Of a stretch of 64,000 nucleotides of DNA, positions 1 through 7,859 are shown piece after piece. The stretch is from DASSQJ01 sp963726295. Lineage in GTDB: Bacteria; Actinomycetota; Actinomycetes; Actinomycetales; Dermatophilaceae. The position numbers and the translations under genes are program-made. The notes beneath the pieces were generated by a model. The model saw nothing but the letters and a program-made list of their open reading frames with translations. It did no database searches and was not told where the DNA came from. How positions within the stretch are numbered: position 1 is the stretch's first letter; each line of letters opens with the position of its first letter. The stretch covers positions 124,001 to 188,000 of the forward strand of contig CAVSBW010000004.1 of NCBI GenBank assembly GCA_963726295.1. The letters are read 5' to 3'.

Positions 1-643
1 GGGCGACCTCCTCGACGGGGCGGACGGTGGCGGAGAGCCCGATCCGCTGCGCCGGCCGCTCGAGCAGGGCGTCGAGTCGCTCGAGGCTGACCGCGAGGTG
101 GGCGCCGCGCTTGGTGCCGGCGAGGGCGTGCACCTCGTCGACGACCACCGTCTCGACCCCGGCGAGCGCCTCGCGGGCGGCCGAGGTGAGGAGGAGGAAC
201 AGCGACTCGGGGGTGGTGATGAGGACGTCGGTGGGCGTGCGCGCGAACGCCCGGCGCTCGTCGGCGGGGGTGTCGCCGGAACGGACCGCCACGGTGATGT
301 CGGGCTCGGGGAGGCCGAGCCGGTGCGCGGCGTGACGGATGCCGACCAGCGGACTGCGCAGGTTGCGCTCGACGTCGACCGCGAGGGCCTTCATCGGGGA
401 GACGTAGAGGACGCGGCAGCGTCTCATCCGGTCGTCGGGCACCGGTTCCGACGCGAGCCCGTCGAGGGCCCAGAGGAACGCCGAGAGGGTCTTCCCCGAG
501 CCCGTGGGGGCGACGACGAGGGCGTGGTGACCGCCGGAGACCGCCTCCCAGGCGCCGGTCTGGGCCGGTGTGGGCGCGCTGAAACTCCCCCGGAACCACG
601 CGGCGGTGGCAGCGGAGAAGCGGTCTAGGACGTCGCCGGTCAT
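1..643 (-). CDS. Lhr-like DEAD/DEAH helicase, N-terminal part (runs off window)
   Basis: The reading frame is open from an ATG at 643 to the window edge and gives the first 214 residues of a large superfamily 2 helicase. It shows Walker A APTGSGKT (residues 45-52), a TTPESL motif near 143-148, the DEVH box at 169-172 and motif III GLSAT near 202-206. The opening (a short helix ending in DRFSAATAAWF, then a PTPAQ Q-motif) is typical of Lhr, a DNA repair helicase of about 1500 residues in actinobacteria. No stop codon interrupts it. The rest of the gene lies outside the window, so the C-terminal Lhr-specific domains cannot be checked. Family assignment is confident at helicase level and good at Lhr level. 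Confidence 0.85.
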   Translation of the reverse strand, partial: MTGDVLDRFSAATAAWFRGSFSAPTPAQTGAWEAVSGGHHALVVAPTGSGKTLSAFLWALDGLASEPVPDDRMRRCRVLYVSPMKALAVDVERNLRSPLVGIRHAAHRLGLPEPDITVAVRSGDTPADERRAFARTPTDVLITTPESLFLLLTSAAREALAGVETVVVDEVHALAGTKRGAHLAVSLERLDALLERPAQRIGLSATVRPVEEVA

Positions 644-833
644 GCTGGGAGCAGCCTCTCACCCCGCGCCGACAGCTCGGGTGGACCGCATCGCAGTCAG
701 TAGCAGTGCGGGGAGCGGGAGAGGTCCCGTGAGCCACAGTGGCCACTCTTGCGTGGCGAAGCCGCGTCGGCGCGAATGGATACAGTCGCGGGAGCGGACC
801 TGATCGCGCTGACAGCACGACCAAGGAGCCCGA

Positions 834-905
834 TGCAGCAGCACCCTCTGGGCCGAACCGGAGGTACCGTCTCCGCCATCGGGCTGAACCTGGCAGCTCG
901 AGGAG
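834..905 (+). pseudogene. Aldo/keto reductase 5' remnant
   Basis: An ATG at 834 stands 4 nt after a clean AAGGAG ribosome site. The first 17 residues (MQQHPLGRTGGTVSAIG) match the usual start of aldo/keto reductases, where LGRTG and VSA-GLG form the first beta hairpin. Similarity stops within about 25 codons and the following frame turns into arginine/proline-rich noncoding-type translation. None of the later reductase motifs (the D-Y-K-H tetrad) is present. I read this as the start of a gene whose body has been deleted. The end coordinate is approximate. Confidence 0.45.
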
Positions 906-980
906 TGGTGCGGGACGCCCTGGCCACGGCGGTTCCCGCTACCCGTCCCCGGCCCCGGCGACCGCCCGCATCCCGGCCCG

Positions 981-1118
981 TGGAAGGTCGCGGCCGGTCG
1001 TGCCCTGGCGGCGTTGTTCTTCGCCTCGTACGGTGCGAGTCTGTGGGGCACGGATCTGGGGGAGCAGTTCGGCCACATCGCGGAGAAGCTGGCCGAGGTC
1101 GCCACGGCTGCTGGGTGA
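981..1118 (+). pseudogene. Orphan coding-like frame, possible 3' remnant
   Basis: A 45-codon open stretch ending in TGA at 1116-1118 reads as normal protein (starting WKVAAG, then ALAALFFASYGASLWGTDLG, and ending in an amphipathic helix) with G/C in most third codon positions. The frame is closed by a TGA at 885-887 and contains no ATG or GTG between, so it has no usable start. It does not look like an aldo/keto reductase C-terminus. It could be the tail of another deleted gene. I do not recognise the family. Confidence 0.3.
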
Positions 1119-1180
1119 GGGCTCGTCGACATCCACAGGTCGACACCCGTCACCCGCGCTGGCGGTGAGCCCGCCGCGAT

Positions 1181-2230
1181 TCACGCCACCGGCTGCTGCT
1201 GAGTGATGCAGTGGATGCCGCCGCCGCGGTCGAACAGCGGGCGGGCGTCGACGCCAACCACGCGCCGGCCGGGGTATGCCTTCTCGAGGACGGCGAGCGA
1301 CGCCGCATCCTGCTCGTCCTCGAAGGTGCAGGCGAGCACCCCGCCGTTGCACACGAGGTGGTTGATGTAGGACCAGTCGACCGGCCCGTGGTCGTCCCCC
1401 AGGGTTCTCGGTGCCGGGACGCGCACCACATCCAACCGCTCGCCGCGGGCGTCAAGGGCCGACGTGAGGAGCCTTTCCAGCTCGACGGACACCTCGTGGT
1501 CGGGGTGCGCCGGGTCGCCTTGCCAGTGCAACAGCACGGTGCCCGGGGAGGCGAACGTCGCCACGATGTCCACGTGCCCGCGCGTGCCGAAGTCGTCGTA
1601 GTCCCGCGTCAGGCCGCGCGGCAGCCAGACGCAGGTCGTGGCGCCGATGGTGCGCGCCAGCTCGGCCTCGACGTCGGCCCGGGAGAGCCCGGGGTTGCGC
1701 TCCGGGTCGAGCTGCACGGTCTCGGTGAGCAGCACGGTGCCCAGCCCATCGACGTGCAGGCCACCACCCTCGTTGACGAGGTCCGACCCCACCCGCACCG
1801 CCCCGGCCAGGTCGGCCACCTCCGTCGCCACCAGGGCGTCGTCGTCCCACGTCGCCCATGCCTGGGCGCCCCAGCCATTGAAGACCCAGTCGACCGCACC
1901 GAGACGGCCGTCGTCGCCGAGGACGAACGTCGGGCCGACGTCGCGCATCCACGCGTCGTCGAGCCGTACCTCGGTGACCTCGATGTCGTGGCGCGTCGCG
2001 GGTCCGCGGCCGGTCCACTCGCGCGCGAGGTCGGCGTCGGCGGGGTCGGCCACGAGAGCGACGGGCTCGAACTGCGCCACCGCCCGGGCGACGGCCGCCC
2101 AGGTGCCGCGGGCGCTGTCGGCCTCGCCCTCCGTCTCGCCCAGGGTGTACCCGGCCGAGGGCCACGCCATCCACGTCCGTTGATGGCGCGCCCACTCCGG
2201 CGGCATCCGCCACCCGCCGTCGTTCCCCAT
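1181..2230 (-). CDS. aguA: Agmatine deiminase
   Basis: The 349-residue product matches the peptidyl-arginine-deiminase-like family that hydrolyses agmatine to N-carbamoylputrescine and ammonia. Visible family marks are the opening RMPPEWARHQRTWMAWP, a GHVDIVATF histidine motif in the middle, and the C-terminal GGGIHCITQQ with the catalytic cysteine at residue 341. Length is normal for the family (about 340-370). The ATG at 2230 lies only 4 nt after the stop of the amidase gene, so the two are co-transcribed from the amidase promoter. Together they form the two-step agmatine-to-putrescine route. The last six residues are a short polar tail ending at the TGA. Confidence 0.9.
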   Translation of the reverse strand: MGNDGGWRMPPEWARHQRTWMAWPSAGYTLGETEGEADSARGTWAAVARAVAQFEPVALVADPADADLAREWTGRGPATRHDIEVTEVRLDDAWMRDVGPTFVLGDDGRLGAVDWVFNGWGAQAWATWDDDALVATEVADLAGAVRVGSDLVNEGGGLHVDGLGTVLLTETVQLDPERNPGLSRADVEAELARTIGATTCVWLPRGLTRDYDDFGTRGHVDIVATFASPGTVLLHWQGDPAHPDHEVSVELERLLTSALDARGERLDVVRVPAPRTLGDDHGPVDWSYINHLVCNGGVLACTFEDEQDAASLAVLEKAYPGRRVVGVDARPLFDRGGGIHCITQQQPVA

Positions 2231-2234
2231 CGGG

Positions 2235-3206
2235 TCAGCCCTCCCTGTGGTGCTCGGGACGCACCGGCTCGACGAGGGCCCCGTAGGTGTCGGGCCGGCG
2301 CGTCGCGAGGAACGGGAAGAGGGTCAGCCAGTCGCGTCGCTGGGCGAGGTCGAGGTCGGCCACCAGGGCCGCGGCCTCGTCACGGGGGGCGCGCACGAGC
2401 ACCCGCCCGTACGGGTCGGCGACGAACGACGAGCCGTAGAAGGTGATGAGGCCCTCCCTGCCGTAGCGGTTGGGGGCGACGACGAAGAGGCCGCTGGCGA
2501 TGGCGTGCGCGACGATGGTGTGCTCCCAGAGCGGCTGGGTGTCGAAGGCCGGGTGGTCGGGCTCCGAGCCGATGGCCGTCGGGTACGCGAGCACCTCGGC
2601 ACCGCCCAGGCTGTAGGAGCGGGCCACCTCGGGGAACCACTCGTCCCAGCAGGTCGGGAGGCCGAGGCGGACCGGCACGCCCGCGTCGGAGAGGTCGTGC
2701 ACCGGGTAGGCGCCCCGCGGCGGCCCCGGACGGAAGTACCGGTCCTCGTGGTACCCGGCGGTCACCGGGATGTGCGTCTTGCAGGTCCGGGCGACCACGC
2801 GCCCGTCGGGGGCGACGAGCACGGCGGTGTTGTAGCCCAGCCCGTCGTCGCCCGCCGGACCGGGGGAGCGCTCGAACAGGCTGGCGTGCACGAGGGCGCC
2901 GGTGGCGGCGGCGGCCTCGCGGGCGAAGCTGACGGTGGGTCCGTCCTCCAGTGCCTCGGCGGTGGCGTCCGGGCGTCCCTCGGGGAGCTCGTCGGCGGGG
3001 TAGCGCGACAGCGTGAGCTCGGGCAGGAAGACGACGACGGCACCCGCCCCGGCGGCGGTGCGCACCCCGTCGTGGAGGGTGCCGAGGAGCCGGTCGGGGT
3101 CGGGGTCCCACGCGTGCTGGACGAGGCCGACACGCACCGGGGGCCGTTCTGGCTCGTGGACCCGCGCGGGCGACGGGAGAACCCCGTCGGTCGTGATCAG
3201 GCGCAT
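2235..3206 (-). CDS. aguB: N-carbamoylputrescine amidase (nitrilase family)
   Basis: This 323-residue carbon-nitrogen hydrolase has the full catalytic triad: Glu63 in LPELTLS, Lys143 in CKTHIP and Cys186 in LPTCWDEWFPE. The CWDEWFPE and EDRYFRPG signatures are those of N-carbamoylputrescine amidase, which releases putrescine, CO2 and ammonia. It is first in a two-gene unit with agmatine deiminase. The ATG at 3206 is preceded on the minus strand by CATACT (3213-3218) with a 6-nt gap and no ribosome site, fitting a leaderless mRNA. The N-terminal 22 residues before the conserved VRVGLVQ strand are longer than usual, so a later start is possible. Confidence 0.88.
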   Translation of the reverse strand: MRLITTDGVLPSPARVHEPERPPVRVGLVQHAWDPDPDRLLGTLHDGVRTAAGAGAVVVFLPELTLSRYPADELPEGRPDATAEALEDGPTVSFAREAAAATGALVHASLFERSPGPAGDDGLGYNTAVLVAPDGRVVARTCKTHIPVTAGYHEDRYFRPGPPRGAYPVHDLSDAGVPVRLGLPTCWDEWFPEVARSYSLGGAEVLAYPTAIGSEPDHPAFDTQPLWEHTIVAHAIASGLFVVAPNRYGREGLITFYGSSFVADPYGRVLVRAPRDEAAALVADLDLAQRRDWLTLFPFLATRRPDTYGALVEPVRPEHHREG

Positions 3207-3274
3207 GGCGCCAGTATGGCGTCGGCGTGGGGAGGCGTGACCGGGGACGGGGCGGCGCGTGTACCGTCCCCGTC

Positions 3275-3496
3275 GTGCGCCACTCGAAGTTCTGGGAGCT
3301 CGTGGGGGAGGAGTTCGGCGAGGCCTACGCCGGCTCGCTCACCCGTTCCCACGTGATGTCCGCGCTGGGGGGCCGCACCGCCGTCGAGGCCCTCGACGCC
3401 GGGGTCCCCCCGCGCACCGTGTGGCTGGCGCTGTGCGACGCCATGGACGTTCCGGAGGACCGGCGCCACGGTCGCGACCGGCCTCCACCAGCCTGA
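3275..3496 (+). CDS. DUF3046 family protein
   Basis: A 73-residue protein beginning VRHSKFWELVGEEFG. The pattern FW-LV-EEFG-AYA-SL-R-HV, ALGGRT--EAL-AGV and VW-ALC--MDVP is the DUF3046 signature, found almost only in actinobacteria and usually immediately upstream of recA. The GTG at 3275 is chosen because the conserved domain starts at once; a longer frame begins at 3227 but its extra residues are not family-like. Here recA is more than 6 kb downstream, so other genes lie between the two. Function unknown. Confidence 0.85.
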   Translation: MRHSKFWELVGEEFGEAYAGSLTRSHVMSALGGRTAVEALDAGVPPRTVWLALCDAMDVPEDRRHGRDRPPPA

Positions 3497-3571
3497 ACAG
3501 GGCCTTCTCAGGCGATACCCCCTCACGTACGCTCCTGCTACGTGCTTGGCGTGCTGGGAAGGGGGCAGCTG

Positions 3572-5158
3572 GTGCCGACGACGCGTTCCGCAGCCACGCG
3601 CGTGGTGCTGCCCCTGGCCGGAGCGCTGGTCGCTGCCCTCGCCGTCGCGTGCAGCGGGAGCCCCTCGGTGTCGCCCACCACCAGCGCCCCCGTCCCCGCC
3701 GGGCCCCGTGTCGTCGGTGACGACTTCGAGTCGGGGTCGGCCACCGGCTGGACCGAGAGCTCGGGCATCCCCATCGAGTCCGTGCGAGGAGGACGCGCCG
3801 CCCGCCTGGACGCCCGGGAGGGCCCGGCGTGGGCGCTGATGCCGCTCGCGGAGCCGGTGCTCCACGCCGCCGCGTCGGCCCGGGTCCGCATCAGCGGGAC
3901 ACCGGCCCTCGGTGCCGAGCGGGCCGGTGTGCTGGCGCTCCGCACGGCGGGCGGCGCCCCCGTGGCGGCACTCACGGTCGGCGCCGGCGGCACCCTCGGT
4001 GTGGCCAACGGCCTCACCGGTGTCCCGATGGGCGTGCCGATGACCATCCGGACCGGGACCTGGCACACCGTCGGCCTGGAGGTCGACGTCGCGGGACCCG
4101 CGTCGACGTTGACAGTCTCGGTGGACGACTTCGTCGTGGAGACGTGGACGACCGACCTCGGTGACTCCCCGCTGGGGCGGGTGCTCGCCGGGGAGGACAC
4201 CCTCGACCGCGGTGCCGACGTGCTGTACGACACGGTGAGCGCGGGGCCGGCCGAGGACCTCCCGACCGCCACCCCGAAGCCGAGACGGACCGAGGCCGAC
4301 CCTGTCCTCTTCGCCGCGGGCGACATCGCCTGTGACCCCCTGTCGAGCTCCTTCGGCAAGGCCGAGGACCCGACGTCCGGAAGCTGCCAGATGAGGGCCG
4401 TCGCGGACCTCGTCCTCGGCGACTCCGCCGCGACCGTCGTGGCGGCGCTCGGCGACGTCCAGTACTACTGCGGCGGTGTCGAGGCCTTCGAGCTCTCGTA
4501 CGACCCGACGTGGGGGCGCTTCCTCGACATCACCCGGCCGGCCGTGGGCAACCACGAGTACATCGACCGCGCCGAGGACGACGAGGACACCGAGTGCGAC
4601 GCCACGGGGACCGCCAAGCCGTACTTCGACTACTTCGGGGAGCGCGCCGGTGGCTACGGCCGGGGCTACTACAGCTACGACGTCGGCACGTGGCACGTCG
4701 TGGTCCTCAACACCACCTGCAGCCAGGCCGGCGGCTGCCACGAGGGCAGCCCCCAGGCCGGAGTGGCTGCGTGCCGACCTCGCTGCGCACTCGCCTACTG
4801 GCACATCCCGCTGTGGTCCTCGGGCGGGCGGGCCAACGAGAACTCGCGGGTCTTCACGGAGATCCTGCACGAGGCGGGTGCCGACGTCGTCCTCGCCGGC
4901 CACGACCACCTCTACGAGCGGTTCGCGCCGCAGGACGCGGAGGACCGGGCGGACCCCGACGGCCTGCGGGGCTGGGTGGTCGGAACCGGCGGCGCCAACC
5001 ACACCGGGGTCGAGAACTCGGCGGCCAACAGCGTCGTCGTCGACCCCGTCACCTTCGGCATCCTCAGGATGGTGCTGCGTGACGGCACCTACGACTGGAC
5101 CTTCCTGCCCGCGAACGGAGCGCCGTTCACCGACACGGGGTCCGCCTTCTGCCACTGA
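3572..5158 (+). CDS. Lipoprotein with calcineurin-like metallophosphoesterase domain
   Basis: This predicted 528-residue secreted lipoprotein starts at a GTG (3572) with a GGAAGGGGG ribosome site 6 nt upstream. A signal peptide leads to the lipobox LAVAC with Cys27, followed by a Ser/Thr/Pro linker. Residues about 45-225 form a beta-rich region resembling a concanavalin/LamG-type fold (DDFESG...GW). Residues about 245-528 hold the metallophosphoesterase motifs AAGDIA, ALGDVQ, GNHEY (from 326), AYWHIPLWSSG and AGHDHLYERF. It should act outside the membrane on a phosphate ester or nucleotide, substrate unknown. A further GTG at 3542 would add ten residues before the signal peptide and is less likely. 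Confidence 0.82.
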   Translation: MPTTRSAATRVVLPLAGALVAALAVACSGSPSVSPTTSAPVPAGPRVVGDDFESGSATGWTESSGIPIESVRGGRAARLDAREGPAWALMPLAEPVLHAAASARVRISGTPALGAERAGVLALRTAGGAPVAALTVGAGGTLGVANGLTGVPMGVPMTIRTGTWHTVGLEVDVAGPASTLTVSVDDFVVETWTTDLGDSPLGRVLAGEDTLDRGADVLYDTVSAGPAEDLPTATPKPRRTEADPVLFAAGDIACDPLSSSFGKAEDPTSGSCQMRAVADLVLGDSAATVVAALGDVQYYCGGVEAFELSYDPTWGRFLDITRPAVGNHEYIDRAEDDEDTECDATGTAKPYFDYFGERAGGYGRGYYSYDVGTWHVVVLNTTCSQAGGCHEGSPQAGVAACRPRCALAYWHIPLWSSGGRANENSRVFTEILHEAGADVVLAGHDHLYERFAPQDAEDRADPDGLRGWVVGTGGANHTGVENSAANSVVVDPVTFGILRMVLRDGTYDWTFLPANGAPFTDTGSAFCH

Positions 5159-5211
5159 CCTCCGGGAAACCCGGGTGAGGACCGTCGACGCGGTCGTCTA
5201 CCCTCGCGCTC

Positions 5212-6141
5212 GTGGAGGATGACGTCCTGCTCCGGGCGCGGGGGCTCACCAAGACCTTCGGCGACTTCACGGCCGTCGACGGCATCGACGTCGAGGTGCG
5301 CCGTGGAGAGGCCTTCGGGTTCCTCGGCCCGAACGGCGCCGGCAAGTCCTCGACCATGCGCATGGTCGGGTGCGTCTCGCCGGTGACCTCCGGGGAGCTG
5401 ACCATCCTCGGCCTGGACCCCGAGACCGACGGCGCGGCCATCCGCGCACGGCTCGGGGTGTGCCCGCAGGAGGACATGCTCGACGCCGACCTGTCGGTCG
5501 AGGAGAACCTCTGGGTCTACGGCCGCTTCTTCGGGCTGTCGCGCCGTGAGGTGCGGGCCCGCACCGACGAGCTCCTGGAGTTCGCCCAGCTCACCGACCG
5601 GCGCCGCGACCAGGTGGAGCCGCTCTCGGGCGGGATGAAGCGGCGGCTCACCATCGCCCGTGCGCTCGTCAACAACCCCGAGGTCCTGCTCCTCGACGAG
5701 CCCACCACCGGGCTCGACCCCCAGGCGCGGCACGTCCTCTGGGACCGGCTGTACCGGCTCAAGCGCCAGGGCGTCACCCTCATCATCACCACCCACTACA
5801 TGGACGAGGCGGAGCAGCTCTGCGACCGGCTCGTCGTCATGGACCGCGGCCGCATCGCCGCCGAGGGCAGCCCGCGCGAGCTCATCGACCGCTACTCCAC
5901 GCGCGAGGTCGTGGAGCTCCGGTTCCCGGTCGACGAGCAGGAGCGCCACGTCGACGCCGTGCGGGCGGTCGCCGACCGGGTCGAGGACCTGCCCGACCGC
6001 CTCCTCGTCTACACCTCCGACGGCGACGCCACCCTGGCGGCGCTGCACCATCGAGGCGTGCAGCCGCTGTCGGCACTCGTGCGCCGCTCGACGCTGGAGG
6101 ACGTCTTCCTCCACCTCACCGGCCGCAGCCTGGTCGACTGA
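5212..6141 (+). CDS. ABC-2 exporter ATP-binding protein (DrrA-like)
   Basis: The 309-residue ATPase carries Walker A GPNGAGKS (39-46), signature LSGGMKRR, Walker B LLLDEPTTGLD and the H-loop TTHYMDEAEQLCD. It is of the DrrA/NodI type that partners with ABC-2 membrane proteins to export drugs or lipids. The GTG at 5212 follows TACCCT (5199-5204) by 7 nt with no ribosome site, so the operon is probably transcribed as a leaderless mRNA. Its stop overlaps the next ATG by one base. Substrate cannot be told from sequence. Confidence 0.9.
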   Translation: MEDDVLLRARGLTKTFGDFTAVDGIDVEVRRGEAFGFLGPNGAGKSSTMRMVGCVSPVTSGELTILGLDPETDGAAIRARLGVCPQEDMLDADLSVEENLWVYGRFFGLSRREVRARTDELLEFAQLTDRRRDQVEPLSGGMKRRLTIARALVNNPEVLLLDEPTTGLDPQARHVLWDRLYRLKRQGVTLIITTHYMDEAEQLCDRLVVMDRGRIAAEGSPRELIDRYSTREVVELRFPVDEQERHVDAVRAVADRVEDLPDRLLVYTSDGDATLAALHHRGVQPLSALVRRSTLEDVFLHLTGRSLVD

Positions 6142-6992
6142 TGAGCGCGCCCGCCCGCGAGGCGTCCGTCGCCGACGCCGGGAGCGGACGGCTGGCGGCC
6201 GGTCCACGCCGCCCCATGAGCCCCGCCGAACGGGTGGGTGCCGTCGCCGGCCACCACCTGCTCGTCTACCGGCGCACGTGGAAGGGCTCGCTCATCGGCC
6301 GCTTCCTCAGCCCGCTCTTCTTCCTCCTCGCCATGGGTCTCGGGCTGGGGTCGCTCGTCGACGAGCGCGCGGGAGGGGTCGATGGTGTGCCGTACCTGCA
6401 GTTCGTCGTGCCCGGCATCCTCGCGATGCAGGCGATGATGACGGCGTTCGGTGAGTCCACGTACGCGGTCATGGGCTACATCAAGTGGAACCGGATGTAC
6501 TCCGCGATGCTGTCGACGCCGCTGCGGGTCACGGAGGTGCTCGGGGGTCACCTCTGCGTGGTCGCGTTCCACCTCCTCACCGGCAGCGCCATCTTCGTCC
6601 TCGTCGCCGCACCCTTCGGGTCCTTCGGGTCGTGGTGGGTGCTCCTCGCGGTGCCGGTCTGCGTCCTCACCGGCCTGGCCTTCGCGATGCCCACCTTCGC
6701 CCTGTCCGCCCGTCTCGAGAACGACAACGGCTTCAGCATCCTCTTCCGGTTCGTCACCACTCCGCTGATGCTCTTCTCCGGAACGTTCTTCCCCATCGAG
6801 CAGCTGCCCGCCTGGATGCAGCCGCTCGCCTGGGTCACACCCCTGTGGCACGGCGTCGCGCTCTCGCGGTCGGCGTCAGAGGGTGTCTGGCCGGGGGCGT
6901 TGGGCTGGGCCCACCTCGGCGTGCTGCTGGTGTACATCGGCGTCGGCTGGCTGCTCGCCCGACGGCAGTTCGCCCGGAGGCTGGTCTCGTGA
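6141..6992 (+). CDS. ABC-2 type permease, first subunit
   Basis: A 283-residue membrane protein of the ABC-2/DrrB type. A soluble N-terminus of about 50 residues precedes six hydrophobic segments, and the family pattern FSGTFFPIEQLPAWMQPLAWVTPLWHG stretch is seen in the C-terminal half. It overlaps the ATPase gene by one base (TGATG) and the next permease gene by four (GTGA), which implies translational coupling and a heteromeric exporter made of one ATPase and two different permeases. Confidence 0.88.
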   Translation: MSAPAREASVADAGSGRLAAGPRRPMSPAERVGAVAGHHLLVYRRTWKGSLIGRFLSPLFFLLAMGLGLGSLVDERAGGVDGVPYLQFVVPGILAMQAMMTAFGESTYAVMGYIKWNRMYSAMLSTPLRVTEVLGGHLCVVAFHLLTGSAIFVLVAAPFGSFGSWWVLLAVPVCVLTGLAFAMPTFALSARLENDNGFSILFRFVTTPLMLFSGTFFPIEQLPAWMQPLAWVTPLWHGVALSRSASEGVWPGALGWAHLGVLLVYIGVGWLLARRQFARRLVS

Positions 6993-7807
6993 CCGGCTCC
7001 GCGGTGGCGGCGAGGGCGGGTCGCGGGCTGCCCTTCGTGCCCTCCCTGGGGCTGGCCCGCTACGTCGTCGTCCGCAACATGACTGCGTTCCGGCGTGCCT
7101 GGGTGCTCCTCCTCAGCGGGCTCGCCGAGCCGGTCTTCTACCTCTTCTCCATCGGCGTCGGGCTGGGCAAGCTCGTCGGCGACGTCACGACCGACGGCGG
7201 CACCACCGTGTCGTACGCGACGTTCGTGGCGCCGGCGCTCCTCGCCGCGGCGGCCATGAACGGCGCCATCGCCGACAGCACGTACAACTTCTTCTTCAAG
7301 CTGCGCTACCAGCGGCTCTACGACGCCGTCCTGGCCACACCGGTGAGCCCACGCGACATCGCGGTCGGTGAGGTCACGTGGTCACTGCTGCGGGGGTCGC
7401 TCTACACGGCGATGTTCCTCGTCGTGGCCGTGGTCGCGGGGCTCGTCCACTCCTGGTGGGCCCTGCTCGCCGTCCCCGCCGGCGTCCTCATCGGTCTGGC
7501 CTTCGGCGCCCTCGGGATGTTCGCCACCACCTACATGTCCAGCTGGCAGCACTTCGACTTCGTCAACCTGGCCGTGCAGCCGATGTTCCTCTTCTCGGCC
7601 ACCTTCTTCCCGCTGTCGACCTACCCGGAGGCCCTCCAGTGGGTCGTGCGCGCGACACCGCTCTACCACGGGGTCGCGCTGGAGCGCGGGCTCATGCTGG
7701 GGGAGGTCGAGTGGGGCCTGCTCTGGCACGTGGCCTACCTGCTCGTCCTCGGTGCGGTGGGGGTGGTCGGCACCGGACGCCGCATCCGGACCCTCCTGCT
7801 CACCTGA
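6989..7807 (+). CDS. ABC-2 type permease, second subunit
   Basis: A 272-residue ABC-2 permease paralogous to its neighbour: it shares the R-M/LY-A-L-TP motif after the second membrane segment and the FSATFFPLSTYPEALQWVVRATPLYHG-like region. The GTG at 6989 overlaps the preceding stop as GTGA; a longer upstream frame is only a shadow of the first permease. It ends the exporter operon, facing the convergent SulP gene 52 bp away. No clear terminator lies in that gap. Confidence 0.88.
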   Translation: MTGSAVAARAGRGLPFVPSLGLARYVVVRNMTAFRRAWVLLLSGLAEPVFYLFSIGVGLGKLVGDVTTDGGTTVSYATFVAPALLAAAAMNGAIADSTYNFFFKLRYQRLYDAVLATPVSPRDIAVGEVTWSLLRGSLYTAMFLVVAVVAGLVHSWWALLAVPAGVLIGLAFGALGMFATTYMSSWQHFDFVNLAVQPMFLFSATFFPLSTYPEALQWVVRATPLYHGVALERGLMLGEVEWGLLWHVAYLLVLGAVGVVGTGRRIRTLLLT

Positions 7808-7859
7808 GCGACGCTCCCGACAGGGGTGGTCGACGCGGTCGCCGGGCGGTCTGGCGGCC

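Larger units (their letters stand above)
644..1180. other. 537-bp region without an intact gene
   Basis: Between the start of the helicase gene and the stop of the agmatine deiminase gene there is no intact open frame that looks like a protein. The stretch holds the aldo/keto reductase start remnant (834-905) and an orphan C-terminal frame (981-1118). Longer frames here give arginine-, proline- and serine-rich translations typical of shadow frames in GC-rich DNA. I saw no tRNA or strong terminator. Confidence 0.6.

Noticed and set aside
3197..5155. A 652-codon antisense frame opposite the phosphoesterase gene
   Set aside because: It mirrors a clear lipoprotein gene, lacks family motifs and has shadow-type composition.
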